From the NCBI GenBank assembly GCA_009923495.1, contig RFTJ01000001.1:138879-202878 (forward strand): DNA of 64,000 nucleotides, written 5' to 3'. The stretch's first letter is position 1. Each line of letters opens with the position of its first letter. The DNA is from Actinomycetota bacterium. GTDB lineage: Bacteria; Actinomycetota; Actinomycetes; S36-B12; UBA5976. Shown piece after piece: positions 37,501 to 47,349 of this stretch. Below the pieces are notes generated by a model. That model worked only from the letters and a program-made list of their open reading frames with translations, was not told the origin of the DNA and did no database searches. The position numbers and the translations under genes were made by a program.

Positions 37501-38117
37501 CGCAGAACCTGCTTAACTCCAACTGGCTCAACAGCGTCTGGTTTGCGCAAATACAAGGGTAGGACTGGCTTAATCTCAGCAAGTTCGCTCACATATAGAT
37601 CTGCAAGAAATCCTGCCCGCAATTCCACAAGTTCTCCAGTAAAAAATTCAGGATACATCTGAGCTGCAGGACCAATGACCGATAAGTTATTCAACAGATT
37701 CGAGATTTGATTCGGCTTATCGACAGCCGGTTCGCTCACCCGAATTCGATCCTGATAACGAGCCCAATACAACTCTTTGCGCCTTGCATCGGAAACTACA
37801 ATGCATTCTTTACTTTGGGTAAATCCAACTGCATCGAGAGAACAGATACCATGTACCGGAATTTGCAAGGCATGAGCAAATGTCAGAGCTGTTGTAATGC
37901 CAACTCTGAGCCCCGTGAAAGGACCAGGGCCAACTCCCACCAGCACTGTGCGAATATCTTTGGCAAAACAGTCTGCATCATCTAGTAGCGACTGGATGTA
38001 CTTGGCAGTCAGCTCTCCTTGTGAGCCATGTTGGCCTGTTGAAAATTCACTGACTGTCTCGGTGCCGTCATGGATTGCTACCGAAATTCCTACGGAGGTA
38101 TCAATTGCTAGGATCAT
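37497..38117 (-). CDS. tsaB: tRNA t6A biosynthesis protein TsaB
   Basis: This 206-residue ASKHA-fold paralogue of TsaD serves as a scaffold for the t6A complex. It has ILAIDTSVGISVAIHDG, VGVGPGPFTGLRVGITTA and lacks the metal-binding His pair, as expected. It overlaps tsaE and rimI by 4 bases each. Confidence 0.95.
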   Translation of the reverse strand: MILAIDTSVGISVAIHDGTETVSEFSTGQHGSQGELTAKYIQSLLDDADCFAKDIRTVLVGVGPGPFTGLRVGITTALTFAHALQIPVHGICSLDAVGFTQSKECIVVSDARRKELYWARYQDRIRVSEPAVDKPNQISNLLNNLSVIGPAAQMYPEFFTGELVELRAGFLADLYVSELAEIKPVLPLYLRKPDAVEPVGVKQVLR

Positions 38118-38602
38118 AACCTTACCTCGAGCTTGCGATTAAGCCATTCGAGGCCGTGTGCGGTAACTTTGACCGTCCTGGGGCCAGATTCTGGGAGGTC
38201 ATCGGGACTCTCGTTGTCACGTTGAATATCCACCAAGAGCCAGCTTTGCGAGACTTTTTGAACGAAGTCCAAGCCCCACTCAATTAAAGTCACATGCGGA
38301 TTAATTGAATCTATGTCTAAGTCCAATAAATCGTCGGTAACGCTTAGTCGATAGGCATCAACATGCACTAATGCAAGGTTTTTACTTCCAGGGCGATGAG
38401 TGCGACAAACGACGTATGTGGGACTTGTGATGGCATCCGAAATTCCCAACCCTGCGCCAACGCCTTGCGAGAATGTGGTTTTTCCAGCACCGAGTGATCC
38501 CGATAACACAACGACATCTCCGTCTTTCAATTGTGAGGCGAGTTGCTTGCCTAGTTCTCGCATTTCGTCAGCAGTATTTATGGAAACTTCTAGCATCATC
38601 AA
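38114..38602 (-). CDS. tsaE: tRNA t6A biosynthesis ATPase TsaE
   Basis: This 162-residue P-loop protein has SGSLGAGKTTFSQGVGAGLG (Walker A), SPTYVVCRTHR (switch), VHVDAYRL and LIEWG (key Glu-Trp). It hydrolyses ATP to reset the TsaBD complex. It starts at an ATG overlapping the alr TGA by 4 bases. Confidence 0.95.
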   Translation of the reverse strand: MMMLEVSINTADEMRELGKQLASQLKDGDVVVLSGSLGAGKTTFSQGVGAGLGISDAITSPTYVVCRTHRPGSKNLALVHVDAYRLSVTDDLLDLDIDSINPHVTLIEWGLDFVQKVSQSWLLVDIQRDNESPDDLPESGPRTVKVTAHGLEWLNRKLEVRL

Positions 38603-39729
38603 TCCGGAACGTTGATGTACTGACGTTCAACACGTGGTCCGAGTCGAGTAACGATTTCATAGCCAATAGTGTCAGTCGCCATCGCCCAATCTTCTACACT
38701 CGGCTCACCGCGCCGTGGATCGCCAAAAAGCAGGGCTTCATCTCCGATACTTACTTGTAAGTCGCCAACATCAAGGACGAACTGATCCATACATACCCGC
38801 CCTGCGACCTTAAAAGTCTCGCCGCGCAATAAAACTGGGGCTTTGTTGCTTGCCGCGCGAGGAACGCCATCTGAATAACCAGCAGAAATTAGGGCCAGAT
38901 TAGTCTGGGCCTTTGTGTGATAGGTATGTCCATAAGAGACGCCACTACCCGCTGGAACATTTTTAACTAGGGCAACTGATGCATGTAATGACAGCACAGG
39001 CTTTAACCCCAGTTCACTGGCCGTGCCAAGTGATAGACCCGGTGTGATTCCATAGATTGCAATACCAGGTCGCACTAAATTGAAATGTGCTTCAGGCAGA
39101 GTTAGCGTTGCAGCTGAATTTGCCAAATGCTTTACTTCAAGATCAAATCCAGCTGCTGATATCCAAGAGACTGCCTGCTCAAAATTTGCAATCTGAGAAG
39201 CAATTGTTGGGTGATTTGGTTCATCGGCATAGGCAAAATGCGACATCGCGCCAACCAAATTTACTGCGTCTGCCTCACTGCCAGCTATCGCAATCAACTG
39301 CTCTAATTCTGAGGCAGTTGCACCATTACGTCCTAGTCCTGTGTCAATTTTGAAATGTATCCGTGCTCTTTTGCCTTGCTTGCGAGCTTCTTGAACGACG
39401 GCTAACAAGGTGTGTTTACTGCTAACACCCAAATCAATATCAGCAGCAATGCATTCAGCGAACTGATCATCTACCGTGCCAAGCCAAGTAAGGACACGCG
39501 CTGAAATACCAGCTGCTCGCAGAGTGAGCGCCTCCTGATAGAGAGCTGTGCCGAGCCAAGTAGCGCCGCCTGCTAGCGCGGCTCGCGCACTAGGGATTAG
39601 CCCATGACCGTATGCATCAGCTTTCACTACAGCCATTACGGCTGCATCACCAGACTTCTTGGTTAAAAAATCAACATTGCCCGCCAAGGCACCTAAATCA
39701 ATCACAGCCCGAGCATGTGGTGTAGTCAT
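38599..39729 (-). CDS. alr: Alanine racemase
   Basis: This 376-residue PLP enzyme makes D-alanine for peptidoglycan. PLP-binding Lys36 is in VVKADAYGHG and the catalytic Tyr266 in GVSYGHTY. Other markers are FKIDTGLGRNG, LVRPGIAIYG and GRVCMDQFVLDVG. It is tightly coupled to tsaE downstream and 36 bases after acpS. Confidence 0.97.
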   Translation of the reverse strand: MTTPHARAVIDLGALAGNVDFLTKKSGDAAVMAVVKADAYGHGLIPSARAALAGGATWLGTALYQEALTLRAAGISARVLTWLGTVDDQFAECIAADIDLGVSSKHTLLAVVQEARKQGKRARIHFKIDTGLGRNGATASELEQLIAIAGSEADAVNLVGAMSHFAYADEPNHPTIASQIANFEQAVSWISAAGFDLEVKHLANSAATLTLPEAHFNLVRPGIAIYGITPGLSLGTASELGLKPVLSLHASVALVKNVPAGSGVSYGHTYHTKAQTNLALISAGYSDGVPRAASNKAPVLLRGETFKVAGRVCMDQFVLDVGDLQVSIGDEALLFGDPRRGEPSVEDWAMATDTIGYEIVTRLGPRVERQYINVPD

Positions 39730-39765
39730 AAATCTATTCTCGCCTACTCAACTAGCCCGTGCTGG

Positions 39766-40137
39766 TTATGGGCGACTTTCTGCAATCACATAGGCTACGG
39801 CAACCGGACCATCGTGGCTCAGTGAAACATGCCAGTGGGTAACTCCGAGACCGTCAGCCACAGCTTTAACTGTTCCAGTGATGCGCACAGTTGGCGCTCC
39901 ACCGTTACTGACTTCGCAATCATGAAATTCCATACCAGCCGGGGCACCAATTGCTTTGGCTACTGCCTCTTTTACGGCAAATCGGCCAGCTAGTGACATC
40001 ACTGGCAACTGATGACCTTGCGCACTAGTTTGTTCGACCTTTGTGAACAATCGATCAATAATATTTGGGGTGCGCTCCAAGACCTGCTCAAAACGGTCCA
40101 AATCGACCACATCAACACCGATGCCCACAATTGCCAT
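39766..40137 (-). CDS. acpS: Holo-[acyl-carrier-protein] synthase
   Basis: This 123-residue enzyme transfers 4'-phosphopantetheine from CoA to ACP. It has IGVDVVDLDRFEQ with the metal-binding Asp and RFAVKEAVAKAIGAP with the Glu-Lys pair, plus a C-terminal HVSLSHDGPVAVAYV. First gene of the acpS-alr-tsaE-tsaB-rimI-tsaD run. Confidence 0.96.
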   Translation of the reverse strand: MAIVGIGVDVVDLDRFEQVLERTPNIIDRLFTKVEQTSAQGHQLPVMSLAGRFAVKEAVAKAIGAPAGMEFHDCEVSNGGAPTVRITGTVKAVADGLGVTHWHVSLSHDGPVAVAYVIAESRP

Positions 40138-40286
40138 AAGTTAACTTTGCCCTGTTTGCTAGGTTTTTCCAATTTGTCCGCAAAACATGAGTCGACTCCA
40201 GCAAAATGCTCACAAAATAACGGTTTTTGCCCGATAAAGTGGAGATGTCTACTGGCACTTGCCTTCCCCCAACTGAAAGTAGTCAC

Positions 40287-41039
40287 ATGAAGCGCACATT
40301 GGTGAATTCCGCAATCGGAATTGCAATTCTTGCGTTCATGCAAATTGGCCCGGCTACAGCTTCTGGGTTAATCTCAGCCAAACCAACAACTTCTCCTTCG
40401 GCTAGCGCCAAGCCGTCTGCCTCCACAAAACCGAAGGTTTCAGCTACTCCCAAGGCTTCGGTTACTCCGAGCAAAAGCCCTAAAGCGAACCCGAGTCAAA
40501 GTGCGAAGCCTTCCACCTCACCGAGTCCCAAATTTTCGGGTTCGCCAAGTGCCTCTCCAACTTCCAGCAAATCTCCAGTAGCAACAGCGAAACCGACACC
40601 AAAACGAATAATTCTGCCAAAACCGGTACTGGACCCGCCGCCAAGAAGTTTGCAAGTGGACAAAGCAATTGCTTATGCGCTACTACAGGTTGGCAAACCA
40701 TACGTTCGTGGGGCAACCGGACCAAAAAGTTTTGACTGCTCAGGATTAGTGCAGCGAGCTTGGCAAGCAGCAGGTATTTCGTTGCCAAGAACAAGCGGGC
40801 AACAATTCAATTCCACAATTCACATCGACATATCAGATGCACTGCCTGGTGATCTAGTTTTCTATGGACAAAATGGAGTACAGCATGTGGCTATGTACAT
40901 TGGATTTGGCTTAATCGTTGAAGCAGCCAATCCAGAGCGTGGAGTTGTGATTAGTCCTATCAGCACGCCATGGCACAACAACAATTTCGGGGGAATCGGT
41001 CGCGTGAGCGCGCCACAATCACCTATTACTCAACCGTGA
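40287..41039 (+). CDS. NlpC/P60 peptidoglycan endopeptidase with Ser/Pro/Lys-rich linker
   Basis: This 250-residue secreted protein has a signal peptide (about 1-26), then a low-complexity Ser/Pro/Lys/Ala region (about 30-110) that may span the wall. The NlpC/P60 domain (about 123-240) has catalytic Cys151 in SFDCSGLVQRAW and His200 in VQHVAMYIG. It likely cleaves stem peptides (gamma-D-Glu to meso-DAP). I chose the ATG at 40287; upstream extension to 40227 is unconserved. Its last 14 bases overlap glmS on the other strand. Confidence 0.92.
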   Translation: MKRTLVNSAIGIAILAFMQIGPATASGLISAKPTTSPSASAKPSASTKPKVSATPKASVTPSKSPKANPSQSAKPSTSPSPKFSGSPSASPTSSKSPVATAKPTPKRIILPKPVLDPPPRSLQVDKAIAYALLQVGKPYVRGATGPKSFDCSGLVQRAWQAAGISLPRTSGQQFNSTIHIDISDALPGDLVFYGQNGVQHVAMYIGFGLIVEAANPERGVVISPISTPWHNNNFGGIGRVSAPQSPITQP

Positions 41040-42867
41040 CACTCTTCGCTAGATTTCGGGGTTGATCAACATCAAAACCTTTAACAGTTGCCATCTCACA
41101 GGCAAAGATTTGAAGTGGAACAGTCGCAACTAGCGGTTGAAGCAGGGCTGGGCACTTAGGTAAACGAATGATGTGATTGGCAAACTCGTTAATGGATTCA
41201 TCATCTTCTTCAGCAAGCACAATGGTTCGTGCGCCACGCGCCCGCACCTCCTGAATATTCGAAACAATCTTGTCGTGTAGCTCATCCTCTTTCGGGGGCA
41301 CAACAACGAAGACGGGTAGTCCATCTTCAAGTAGGGCAATCGGACCATGTTTTAATTCGCCGGCAGCAAATCCTTCGGCATGCATGTAGGCAAGTTCCTT
41401 GAGTTTCAGTGCACCTTCAAGGGCGACAGGGAACCCGACGCTTCGCCCAATAAACAAGACGCTCTGGGCTTCAACAAATTCTCTGGCAAGCGCCCGAACA
41501 CCTTCAGTAGTGTCAAGCACCAAATCAACTTTGGCTGACATTCGGCCCAACTCCAGGGCCAACTGAGCGTTTGATGGGCCGTAGTGGGTATCACGCACTT
41601 GCGCTAGATACATGGCAAATAGATAGCAGGCAACGATTTGGGTTAGGAATGCTTTGGTAGAAGCAACAGCGACCTCTGGACCAGCAATCGTGTAGATGAC
41701 TGCATCGCTTTCACGTGGAATAGTTGAGCCATTGCTATTGCAGATTGCTAATACTTTTGCTCCTTGTTCCCGAGCATAGCGCATTGCCATCAGGGTATCC
41801 ATGGTCTCACCAGATTGCGAGATTGCGATAACCAATGTCTTTGCGTTAAGAATTGGATCACGATATCTAAACTCGCTTGCTAGCTCTACCTCACAAGGAA
41901 CTCGGGTCCAGTGCTCAATGGCATATTTGGCAATCAAGCCGGAATGGTAGGCAGTACCGCAGGCCGAGATGATAATTTTGTCGATGTCACGCAAGTATTC
42001 ATCCGAAAGATTTAATCCATCAAGCTTCACGATGCCCTCAGAATCAATTCGCCCAATCAGAGTGTCATCCACCGCTTTTGGCTGTTCGGCTATTTCCTTG
42101 AGCATGAATAAGTCGTAGCCGTTCTTTTCGGCTGCCGAAGCATCCCAGGTGACTTCGTATTCATTCACTGCCACTGGGTTGCCAGCAAAATCAGTAATAA
42201 CCACGTCTGTGGCTGAAAGTTCAACAATCTGATCTTGGCCAAGTTCAATTGCATTGCGCGTGTGAGCAATAAAAGCGGCCACATCGGAAGCCAAGAAATT
42301 TTCGTCAACGCCGCGCCCCACAACTAGTGGCGAATTTCGCCGCGCTGCCACAACTAAATCAGGAGTGTTGGCCTCAACTGCGACCAAGGTAAATGCACCT
42401 GTAAGTCGCTGGCATACTGCTCGCATTGCATTTGGCAGATTTTGTGAAGTTTGCATTTGATCGGCTAGCAGATGTGCCACGATTTCAGTATCTGTTTCGC
42501 TACGCAATTTGGTTCCACTGGCAAGTAACTCATCACGCAAGATTGCAAAGTTCTCAATAATGCCATTGTGAATTACAGCGATTTTGCCATCTTCACTGAT
42601 GTGCGGGTGAGCATTAACATCATTCGGCGCTCCATGGGTAGCCCAACGAGTATGGCCGATTGCGGTGTGCGACTGGGGTACCGGAAACTGCTCAATCTCG
42701 GCCTCTAGGTTGGTGAGCTTGCCCGCTTTCTTGCGAGATTCGATGGCACCGCCCGACACAATAGCGACACCTGCTGAGTCATAGCCTCGGTACTCCAGGC
42801 GCCGAAGGCCGTCAATTACAACTGTGCTGGCTTGCTGCTTACCTACATACCCTACGATTCCACACAT
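41026..42867 (-). CDS. glmS: Glutamine-fructose-6-phosphate aminotransferase
   Basis: This 613-residue enzyme makes glucosamine-6-phosphate. The N-terminal glutaminase starts MCGIVGYVG with catalytic Cys2 and has GHTRWATHGAPNDVNAHPH. Two SIS domains follow (SACGTAYHSG, SQSGETMDTL), with a C-terminal KSVTVE close to the usual end. No glmS ribozyme motif is seen upstream. It is 17 bases after glmM. Confidence 0.97.
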   Translation of the reverse strand: MCGIVGYVGKQQASTVVIDGLRRLEYRGYDSAGVAIVSGGAIESRKKAGKLTNLEAEIEQFPVPQSHTAIGHTRWATHGAPNDVNAHPHISEDGKIAVIHNGIIENFAILRDELLASGTKLRSETDTEIVAHLLADQMQTSQNLPNAMRAVCQRLTGAFTLVAVEANTPDLVVAARRNSPLVVGRGVDENFLASDVAAFIAHTRNAIELGQDQIVELSATDVVITDFAGNPVAVNEYEVTWDASAAEKNGYDLFMLKEIAEQPKAVDDTLIGRIDSEGIVKLDGLNLSDEYLRDIDKIIISACGTAYHSGLIAKYAIEHWTRVPCEVELASEFRYRDPILNAKTLVIAISQSGETMDTLMAMRYAREQGAKVLAICNSNGSTIPRESDAVIYTIAGPEVAVASTKAFLTQIVACYLFAMYLAQVRDTHYGPSNAQLALELGRMSAKVDLVLDTTEGVRALAREFVEAQSVLFIGRSVGFPVALEGALKLKELAYMHAEGFAAGELKHGPIALLEDGLPVFVVVPPKEDELHDKIVSNIQEVRARGARTIVLAEEDDESINEFANHIIRLPKCPALLQPLVATVPLQIFACEMATVKGFDVDQPRNLAKSVTVE

Positions 42868-42884
42868 AATGTCAAGTCTAGCGA

Positions 42885-44243
42885 CTAGCTTATTGCGCAG
42901 TGCTCTTGCACGACTGTGGCTAAAAATTGTGCGGTCTGTTCAGCTTGCTCGTGTGTAGCAGCTTCGACCATAACTCGGATTAACGGCTCGGTACCGCTCG
43001 GGCGAAGTAAAACTCTCCCCGTATCACCCAGTTGATTTTCAATTTCGGCGATTGCCTCTTGTAATGCTGGAGCGTTTGTTGCAGTACGATCCACATTCTT
43101 CACATTGATCAAAACTTGTGGTAATCGGGTGACAATTCCAGCCAATTCAGCAAGCGACTTACCTGAGTGCTTCATTTCAGCCATGATGTGTAATGCAGTA
43201 AGGAGACCGTCACCAGTGGTTGCGAAGTCGGCCAGAATAACGTGTCCACTTTGTTCACCACCAAGCGTCAGACCTCTTTCACGCATGGCATCTAGGACAT
43301 AGCGATCGCCGACGGCAGAGGCAATAATGTCGATTTCTCGCTCACGCATTGCCAGGGTAAAACCAAGATTAGACATAACAGTGACAACGACTGTGTCACC
43401 AACTAACTCATCACGCTGCTTACGACCATTTGCAAGTATTGCAAGAATCTGATCGCCATCGACAAGTTCGCCGGCAGCATCAACGGCTAAGCATCGGTCG
43501 GCATCGCCATCGTGTGCTATTCCCAAATCGGCATTATGTGCAAGCACCGCTTTTTTCAGATCATCCATGTGGGTTGAGCCACAGTTTTCATTGATGTTGT
43601 AGCCAGTCGGCTCACTATGAATTGCAACTACCCGAGCACCAGCCCGGCGATAAATTTCAGGAGCAATAACCGAAGCTGCACCATTCGCGCAGTCAACCAC
43701 AATGGTAAGTCCGGAAAGATCTGCCGTGATACTGCTCAGCACATGGTCAAGATATTTTTCAACTAAGTCATGGTTCGCTCTTATGCGACCAACAGCAGCA
43801 CCAGTTGGTAGTTCGCCCGGATTATCTAGGTGCGAAGCAATGTCATCTTCGATGCTGTCTGCAAGTTTGTGGCCACCGCGGGCGAAAAACTTGATTCCGT
43901 TATCTGGCATAGCATTGTGGCTGGCTGATATCATCACGCCTAAATCGGCTCCGGTGACATCGGTTAAGTAAGCCACAGCTGGAGTCGGCACTACCCCAAC
44001 ATCTACTACATCAACTCCAGCACTAGCTAGGCCTGCGGATACCGCTGCTTGGAGAAATTCACCGCTAACTCGAGGGTCACGCCCAACGATGGCAAATAAC
44101 CGTTCATTTGTAGTTGCTGAAAGCTTTGCTTGTTCGCCCAACACTTGAGCAGCACTTATGCCAAGTGAGGTAGCCAGAGATGCAGTTAATTCGCCGTTCG
44201 CAAGACCACGAACGCCATCGGTGCCGAAAAGGCGTGACGACAT
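42885..44243 (-). CDS. glmM: Phosphoglucosamine mutase
   Basis: This 452-residue enzyme converts glucosamine-6-phosphate to glucosamine-1-phosphate. It has RLFGTDGVRG, the phosphoserine loop VMISASHNAMPDNG, the metal loop DGDADRCLAVD, GGEQSGHV and phosphate-binding RPSGTEPLIRVM. It follows rpsI after a 3-base gap, as in many Actinobacteria. Confidence 0.97.
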   Translation of the reverse strand: MSSRLFGTDGVRGLANGELTASLATSLGISAAQVLGEQAKLSATTNERLFAIVGRDPRVSGEFLQAAVSAGLASAGVDVVDVGVVPTPAVAYLTDVTGADLGVMISASHNAMPDNGIKFFARGGHKLADSIEDDIASHLDNPGELPTGAAVGRIRANHDLVEKYLDHVLSSITADLSGLTIVVDCANGAASVIAPEIYRRAGARVVAIHSEPTGYNINENCGSTHMDDLKKAVLAHNADLGIAHDGDADRCLAVDAAGELVDGDQILAILANGRKQRDELVGDTVVVTVMSNLGFTLAMREREIDIIASAVGDRYVLDAMRERGLTLGGEQSGHVILADFATTGDGLLTALHIMAEMKHSGKSLAELAGIVTRLPQVLINVKNVDRTATNAPALQEAIAEIENQLGDTGRVLLRPSGTEPLIRVMVEAATHEQAEQTAQFLATVVQEHCAIS

Positions 44244-44246
44244 TGA

Positions 44247-44753
44247 TTAACGCTTTGAGTACTGAGGCGCCTTGCGAGCTTTCTTAAGGCCGTACTTCTT
44301 GCGCTCTTTGACGCGAGCATCGCGTGTCAAGAAGCCAGCCTTCTTCAGGTCGCCACGGTTTCCTTCAACATCAATCTCGTTCAAGCACCGTGCAACGCCG
44401 AGCCGTAGAGCGCCAGCCTGACCCGAACTACCGCCACCATGTATGCGCGCGATGACATCGTAGGCACCATCGAAGTTCAAAGTCTTAAATGGCTCGTTTA
44501 CTAACTGCTGATGAACCTTGTTCGGGAAATAATCTTCTAGAGTGCGACCATTAATAGTCCAGCGTCCAGTGCCAGGCACCAAGCGAACGCGAGCAATTGC
44601 TTCTTTGCGACGACCCGTTGCAAGACCATTCTTATCCGGAGCTTTGCGAGCTTCTTTCGGAGCTGGTGCTGATTCGGTTGTGTACTCCGAAATCGCTTCT
44701 AATGCTTCTTCGGTGTCTAGCACTTCAACTGTGTCCAGATCGCTTTGCGTCAT
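44247..44753 (-). CDS. rpsI: 30S ribosomal protein S9 (uS9)
   Basis: This 168-residue uS9 has an acidic, unconserved N-terminal extension of about 45 residues. The core follows: [37 protein letters not shown] and the C-terminal [13 protein letters not shown], whose last residues contact P-site tRNA. It is co-transcribed with rplM upstream. Confidence 0.97.
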   Translation of the reverse strand: MTQSDLDTVEVLDTEEALEAISEYTTESAPAPKEARKAPDKNGLATGRRKEAIARVRLVPGTGRWTINGRTLEDYFPNKVHQQLVNEPFKTLNFDGAYDVIARIHGGGSSGQAGALRLGVARCLNEIDVEGNRGDLKKAGFLTRDARVKERKKYGLKKARKAPQYSKR

Positions 44754-44784
44754 GATTTCTCTTTCTACCTAATTCACTCAGCGC

Positions 44785-45228
44785 TTACTGCGCGACCTGT
44801 GTAATTTCGAAGGGCTTTGGATTTTGGGCGGCATGTGGGTGCGTTGGACCCGCGTAAACCTTTAGCTTTGAGATTTGTGCATTGCCAAGTTTGTTATGTG
44901 GCAACATTCCCTTCACTGCTTTTTCAATTGCCCGGCGTGGGTCGGTAGCAAGCAAATCAGCATAGTTAGTTGCGCGCAAGCCACCTGGGAAACCAGAGTG
45001 ACGGTAATCCATCTTCTGGGAAAGTTTTGAACCTGAAAGTGAGACTTTTTCGGCATTGATAACTACTACGAAGTCACCGGTGTCAATATGTGATGAAAAG
45101 ATGGTCTTGTGCTTTCCACGTAGCAAGTTGGCAACCTGAGATGCCAATCGACCGAGCACGATGTCTGTTGCATCAATGACATACCAGTCGCGAGTAATGT
45201 CGCCTGGCTTTGGGGTGTACGTACGCAC
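44785..45228 (-). CDS. rplM: 50S ribosomal protein L13 (uL13)
   Basis: This 147-residue uL13 has [39 protein letters not shown] and [10 protein letters not shown]. It starts at a GTG or ATG at 45228 in a long leader that carries a good promoter and a hairpin. Confidence 0.97.
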   Translation of the reverse strand: MRTYTPKPGDITRDWYVIDATDIVLGRLASQVANLLRGKHKTIFSSHIDTGDFVVVINAEKVSLSGSKLSQKMDYRHSGFPGGLRATNYADLLATDPRRAIEKAVKGMLPHNKLGNAQISKLKVYAGPTHPHAAQNPKPFEITQVAQ

Positions 45229-45277
45229 TTGTTAGCCTTACTTTTGTTGTACTTGTTGTGCTCAACTGAGCTTTCGA

Positions 45278-45337
45278 ACCCGCTTTGGTAAACGGGCGCG
45301 ACTTCAAAGATTACCTGTAGTTATGGGCTTTGGTCAA
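45278..45337 (-). promoter_or_regulatory. rplM-rpsI promoter and leader hairpin
   Basis: On the minus strand TTGACC (45337-45332) and TAATCT (45313-45308) are 18 bases apart. The transcript leader then holds a CCCG-TTT/AAA-CGGG hairpin near 45297-45278. The position suits an L13 leader-type autoregulatory element (inference). Confidence 0.55.
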
Positions 45338-45372
45338 AATGAGCCCGTAAAATCAAGGATTTTTAGACTTTT

Positions 45373-45666
45373 CTATTGGTTTAGCAGTTCCCAGTGCTCC
45401 ACAATGGGCGCATTGGCGAAAAAAGGGCCGATTAGGGTGCGCCACTGCACAAAAAGATCTGACTCGCGAAAACCTACGGTGTGATCCTCGACCGTGTCCC
45501 ACTTGAGAGTGAGTAGATAGACGTTGGGACGTTCGACACCACGGTGCACGGAAATACCTTTAAACCCTTTTGCCTTGGCCAGGACATTCTTAGCCTCGTC
45601 AAGTGCCATTTCAAAGTCAGATTCCTGGCCTGAGGCAATGTCAATCTGCGCTGTTTCAATAATCAT
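45373..45666 (-). CDS. Antibiotic biosynthesis monooxygenase (ABM)-domain protein
   Basis: This 97-residue dimeric alpha+beta barrel protein has the pattern AQIDIASGQESDFEMALDEA, GFKGISVHRGVERPNVYLL and WDTVEDHTVGFRESDLF. ABM proteins include small monooxygenases and haem-degrading enzymes; the function here is unknown. It is divergent from nothing: the ABC-F gene 22 bases away is on the same strand upstream, and rplM begins 144 bases downstream. Confidence 0.85.
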   Translation of the reverse strand: MIIETAQIDIASGQESDFEMALDEAKNVLAKAKGFKGISVHRGVERPNVYLLTLKWDTVEDHTVGFRESDLFVQWRTLIGPFFANAPIVEHWELLNQ

Positions 45667-45687
45667 TGTTTGATGCTACCCCGCTAA

Positions 45688-47349
45688 TCATGATCCGTCC
45701 CAAACTGGGTCATCAGAACTGCGCACTGAATTATCCGAGCCAAAAATCAAAAATCGATCAAAAGATTTTGCAAACCAACGATCATGAGTTACCGCAAGCA
45801 CCGTTCCCTCGAAAGCATCCAGAGCCGACTCCAGCGCTTGTGCCGATTCCAAATCCAAGTTATCGGTTGGTTCATCGAGCAACAAGAGTGTTGCACCCGA
45901 GAGCTCTAAGAGCAGGATTTGAAAACGAGCTTGCTGGCCGCCCGAAAGTTGATCGAAGAGCTGCTCAGATGCTTGCGCCAATCCATAACGATCTAGAGAA
46001 CGAGCCGCGGCCTCCTGTTGCATCCCAGCACGATGTTCGTCGCCTCGATGCAGAATTTCGAGAAGGTGCCGACCGACAAGTTCGGGATGATGGTGAGTTT
46101 GGGCAAACCACCCTGGCCGCACTCGTGCTCCAAGTTTCGCTACGCCATTGTGATTTACCGGACTGATATCGAGATCACTCACTGGTAAATGCTCTAGCTC
46201 TGGCGAAGTGCCGCCGGCAGCTAACAGGCGTAAGAAGTGACTCTTACCCGAGCCATTAGCCCCTAGTACGCCAATGCGTTCACCGAACCAAATATCAGCA
46301 TCAAATGGTTGAACTAAGCCGACAAGTTCTAGCCCGGTACATACAACAGCTCGTTTACCGGTGCGTCCGCCTTTAATCCGCATCTTTAATTTCTGCTCTA
46401 TCGGGATTGCTTGTGGCGGACCTATTTCTTCAAACATACGTAGTCGCGTCCGAGCTGCCTGTAGGCGAGATGCCAGTCCATCATTGTATTTGGCCTTGAT
46501 GGCATACATCTGAACCAAATCCTTTATTTTCTGATGCTCTTCATCCCAACGCCTACGCATTTCCTCAAGCCGAGAAAAGCGCTCGCGCCTTATTTCCTCA
46601 TATGTGGCAAATCCAGCTCCATGTGTCCAAATCGAATTTCCGGCATTACCTAATTCAACGGTCACAATCTGTGTTGGCGCTTGCGTCAACAACTCCCGAT
46701 CATGGCTAATTAATAGAACCGTTTTCTTAGTTGCTTTTAGCTCTTGCTCTAGCCACTGCTTGCCGGGCACATCGAGATAGTTATCTGGTTCATCGAGAAG
46801 TAGAACTTCATCGTTACCGCGCAAAAGTGCTTCAAGAACTAACCGCTTCTGTTCGCCGCCAGAGAGCGTACTGGCATCCCGATGTTGCGCAATTTCAAAT
46901 GGTAGATGCAAGGAATTCATGGTGCAAACGTCCCAAAGCACTTCAAGATCGTAGCCGCCAACATCTGTCCAATCTGAAATTGCTTGTGCGTAAGCCATTT
47001 GATTTTTCTCAGTACTGTCAGCAGTCATCTCTTGAAGCGACTTTTCGATGCGTTTGGCCACTTCACGCACTGCTTTAGGGGCAACAGTCAGCAATAAATC
47101 TTTAACCGTTCCGTCAGTCATGTGACCAACGAATTGACGCATTACACCTAGTGATCCGGTGTGCGTGATTGAACCTTCTTGCACGGGAGTATCTCCCGCA
47201 ATCATTCGCATCAATGTAGTTTTCCCAGAGCCGTTTGCACCGATAAGCGCGGTAACTGAACCTTCTCCCACTCGGAACGAGACATCAAGAAGCAGAATGC
47301 GACCGTTTGGCAGGGTATGGGTTAGATGTGCCACCTCAATATGGCCCAT
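45688..47349 (-). CDS. ABC-F family ATPase
   Basis: This 553-residue soluble protein has two ABC ATPase domains: Walker A GANGSGKTT (about residue 37) and GANGSGKSH, with signatures LSGGEQKR and LSGGQQAR and Walker B LLLDEPDNYLD and LLLDEPTDNLD. A charged linker (about 240-290) lies between them. No membrane helices are present. ABC-F proteins act on the ribosome (translation rescue or antibiotic protection). The second Walker A ends in Ser-His rather than Thr-Thr. Its start overlaps the truA stop by 14 bases. Confidence 0.93.
   Translation of the reverse strand: MGHIEVAHLTHTLPNGRILLLDVSFRVGEGSVTALIGANGSGKTTLMRMIAGDTPVQEGSITHTGSLGVMRQFVGHMTDGTVKDLLLTVAPKAVREVAKRIEKSLQEMTADSTEKNQMAYAQAISDWTDVGGYDLEVLWDVCTMNSLHLPFEIAQHRDASTLSGGEQKRLVLEALLRGNDEVLLLDEPDNYLDVPGKQWLEQELKATKKTVLLISHDRELLTQAPTQIVTVELGNAGNSIWTHGAGFATYEEIRRERFSRLEEMRRRWDEEHQKIKDLVQMYAIKAKYNDGLASRLQAARTRLRMFEEIGPPQAIPIEQKLKMRIKGGRTGKRAVVCTGLELVGLVQPFDADIWFGERIGVLGANGSGKSHFLRLLAAGGTSPELEHLPVSDLDISPVNHNGVAKLGARVRPGWFAQTHHHPELVGRHLLEILHRGDEHRAGMQQEAAARSLDRYGLAQASEQLFDQLSGGQQARFQILLLELSGATLLLLDEPTDNLDLESAQALESALDAFEGTVLAVTHDRWFAKSFDRFLIFGSDNSVRSSDDPVWDGS

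Noticed and set aside
42868-42884. glmS ribozyme
   Set aside because: Only 17 bases separate glmM and glmS, too few for the ribozyme.
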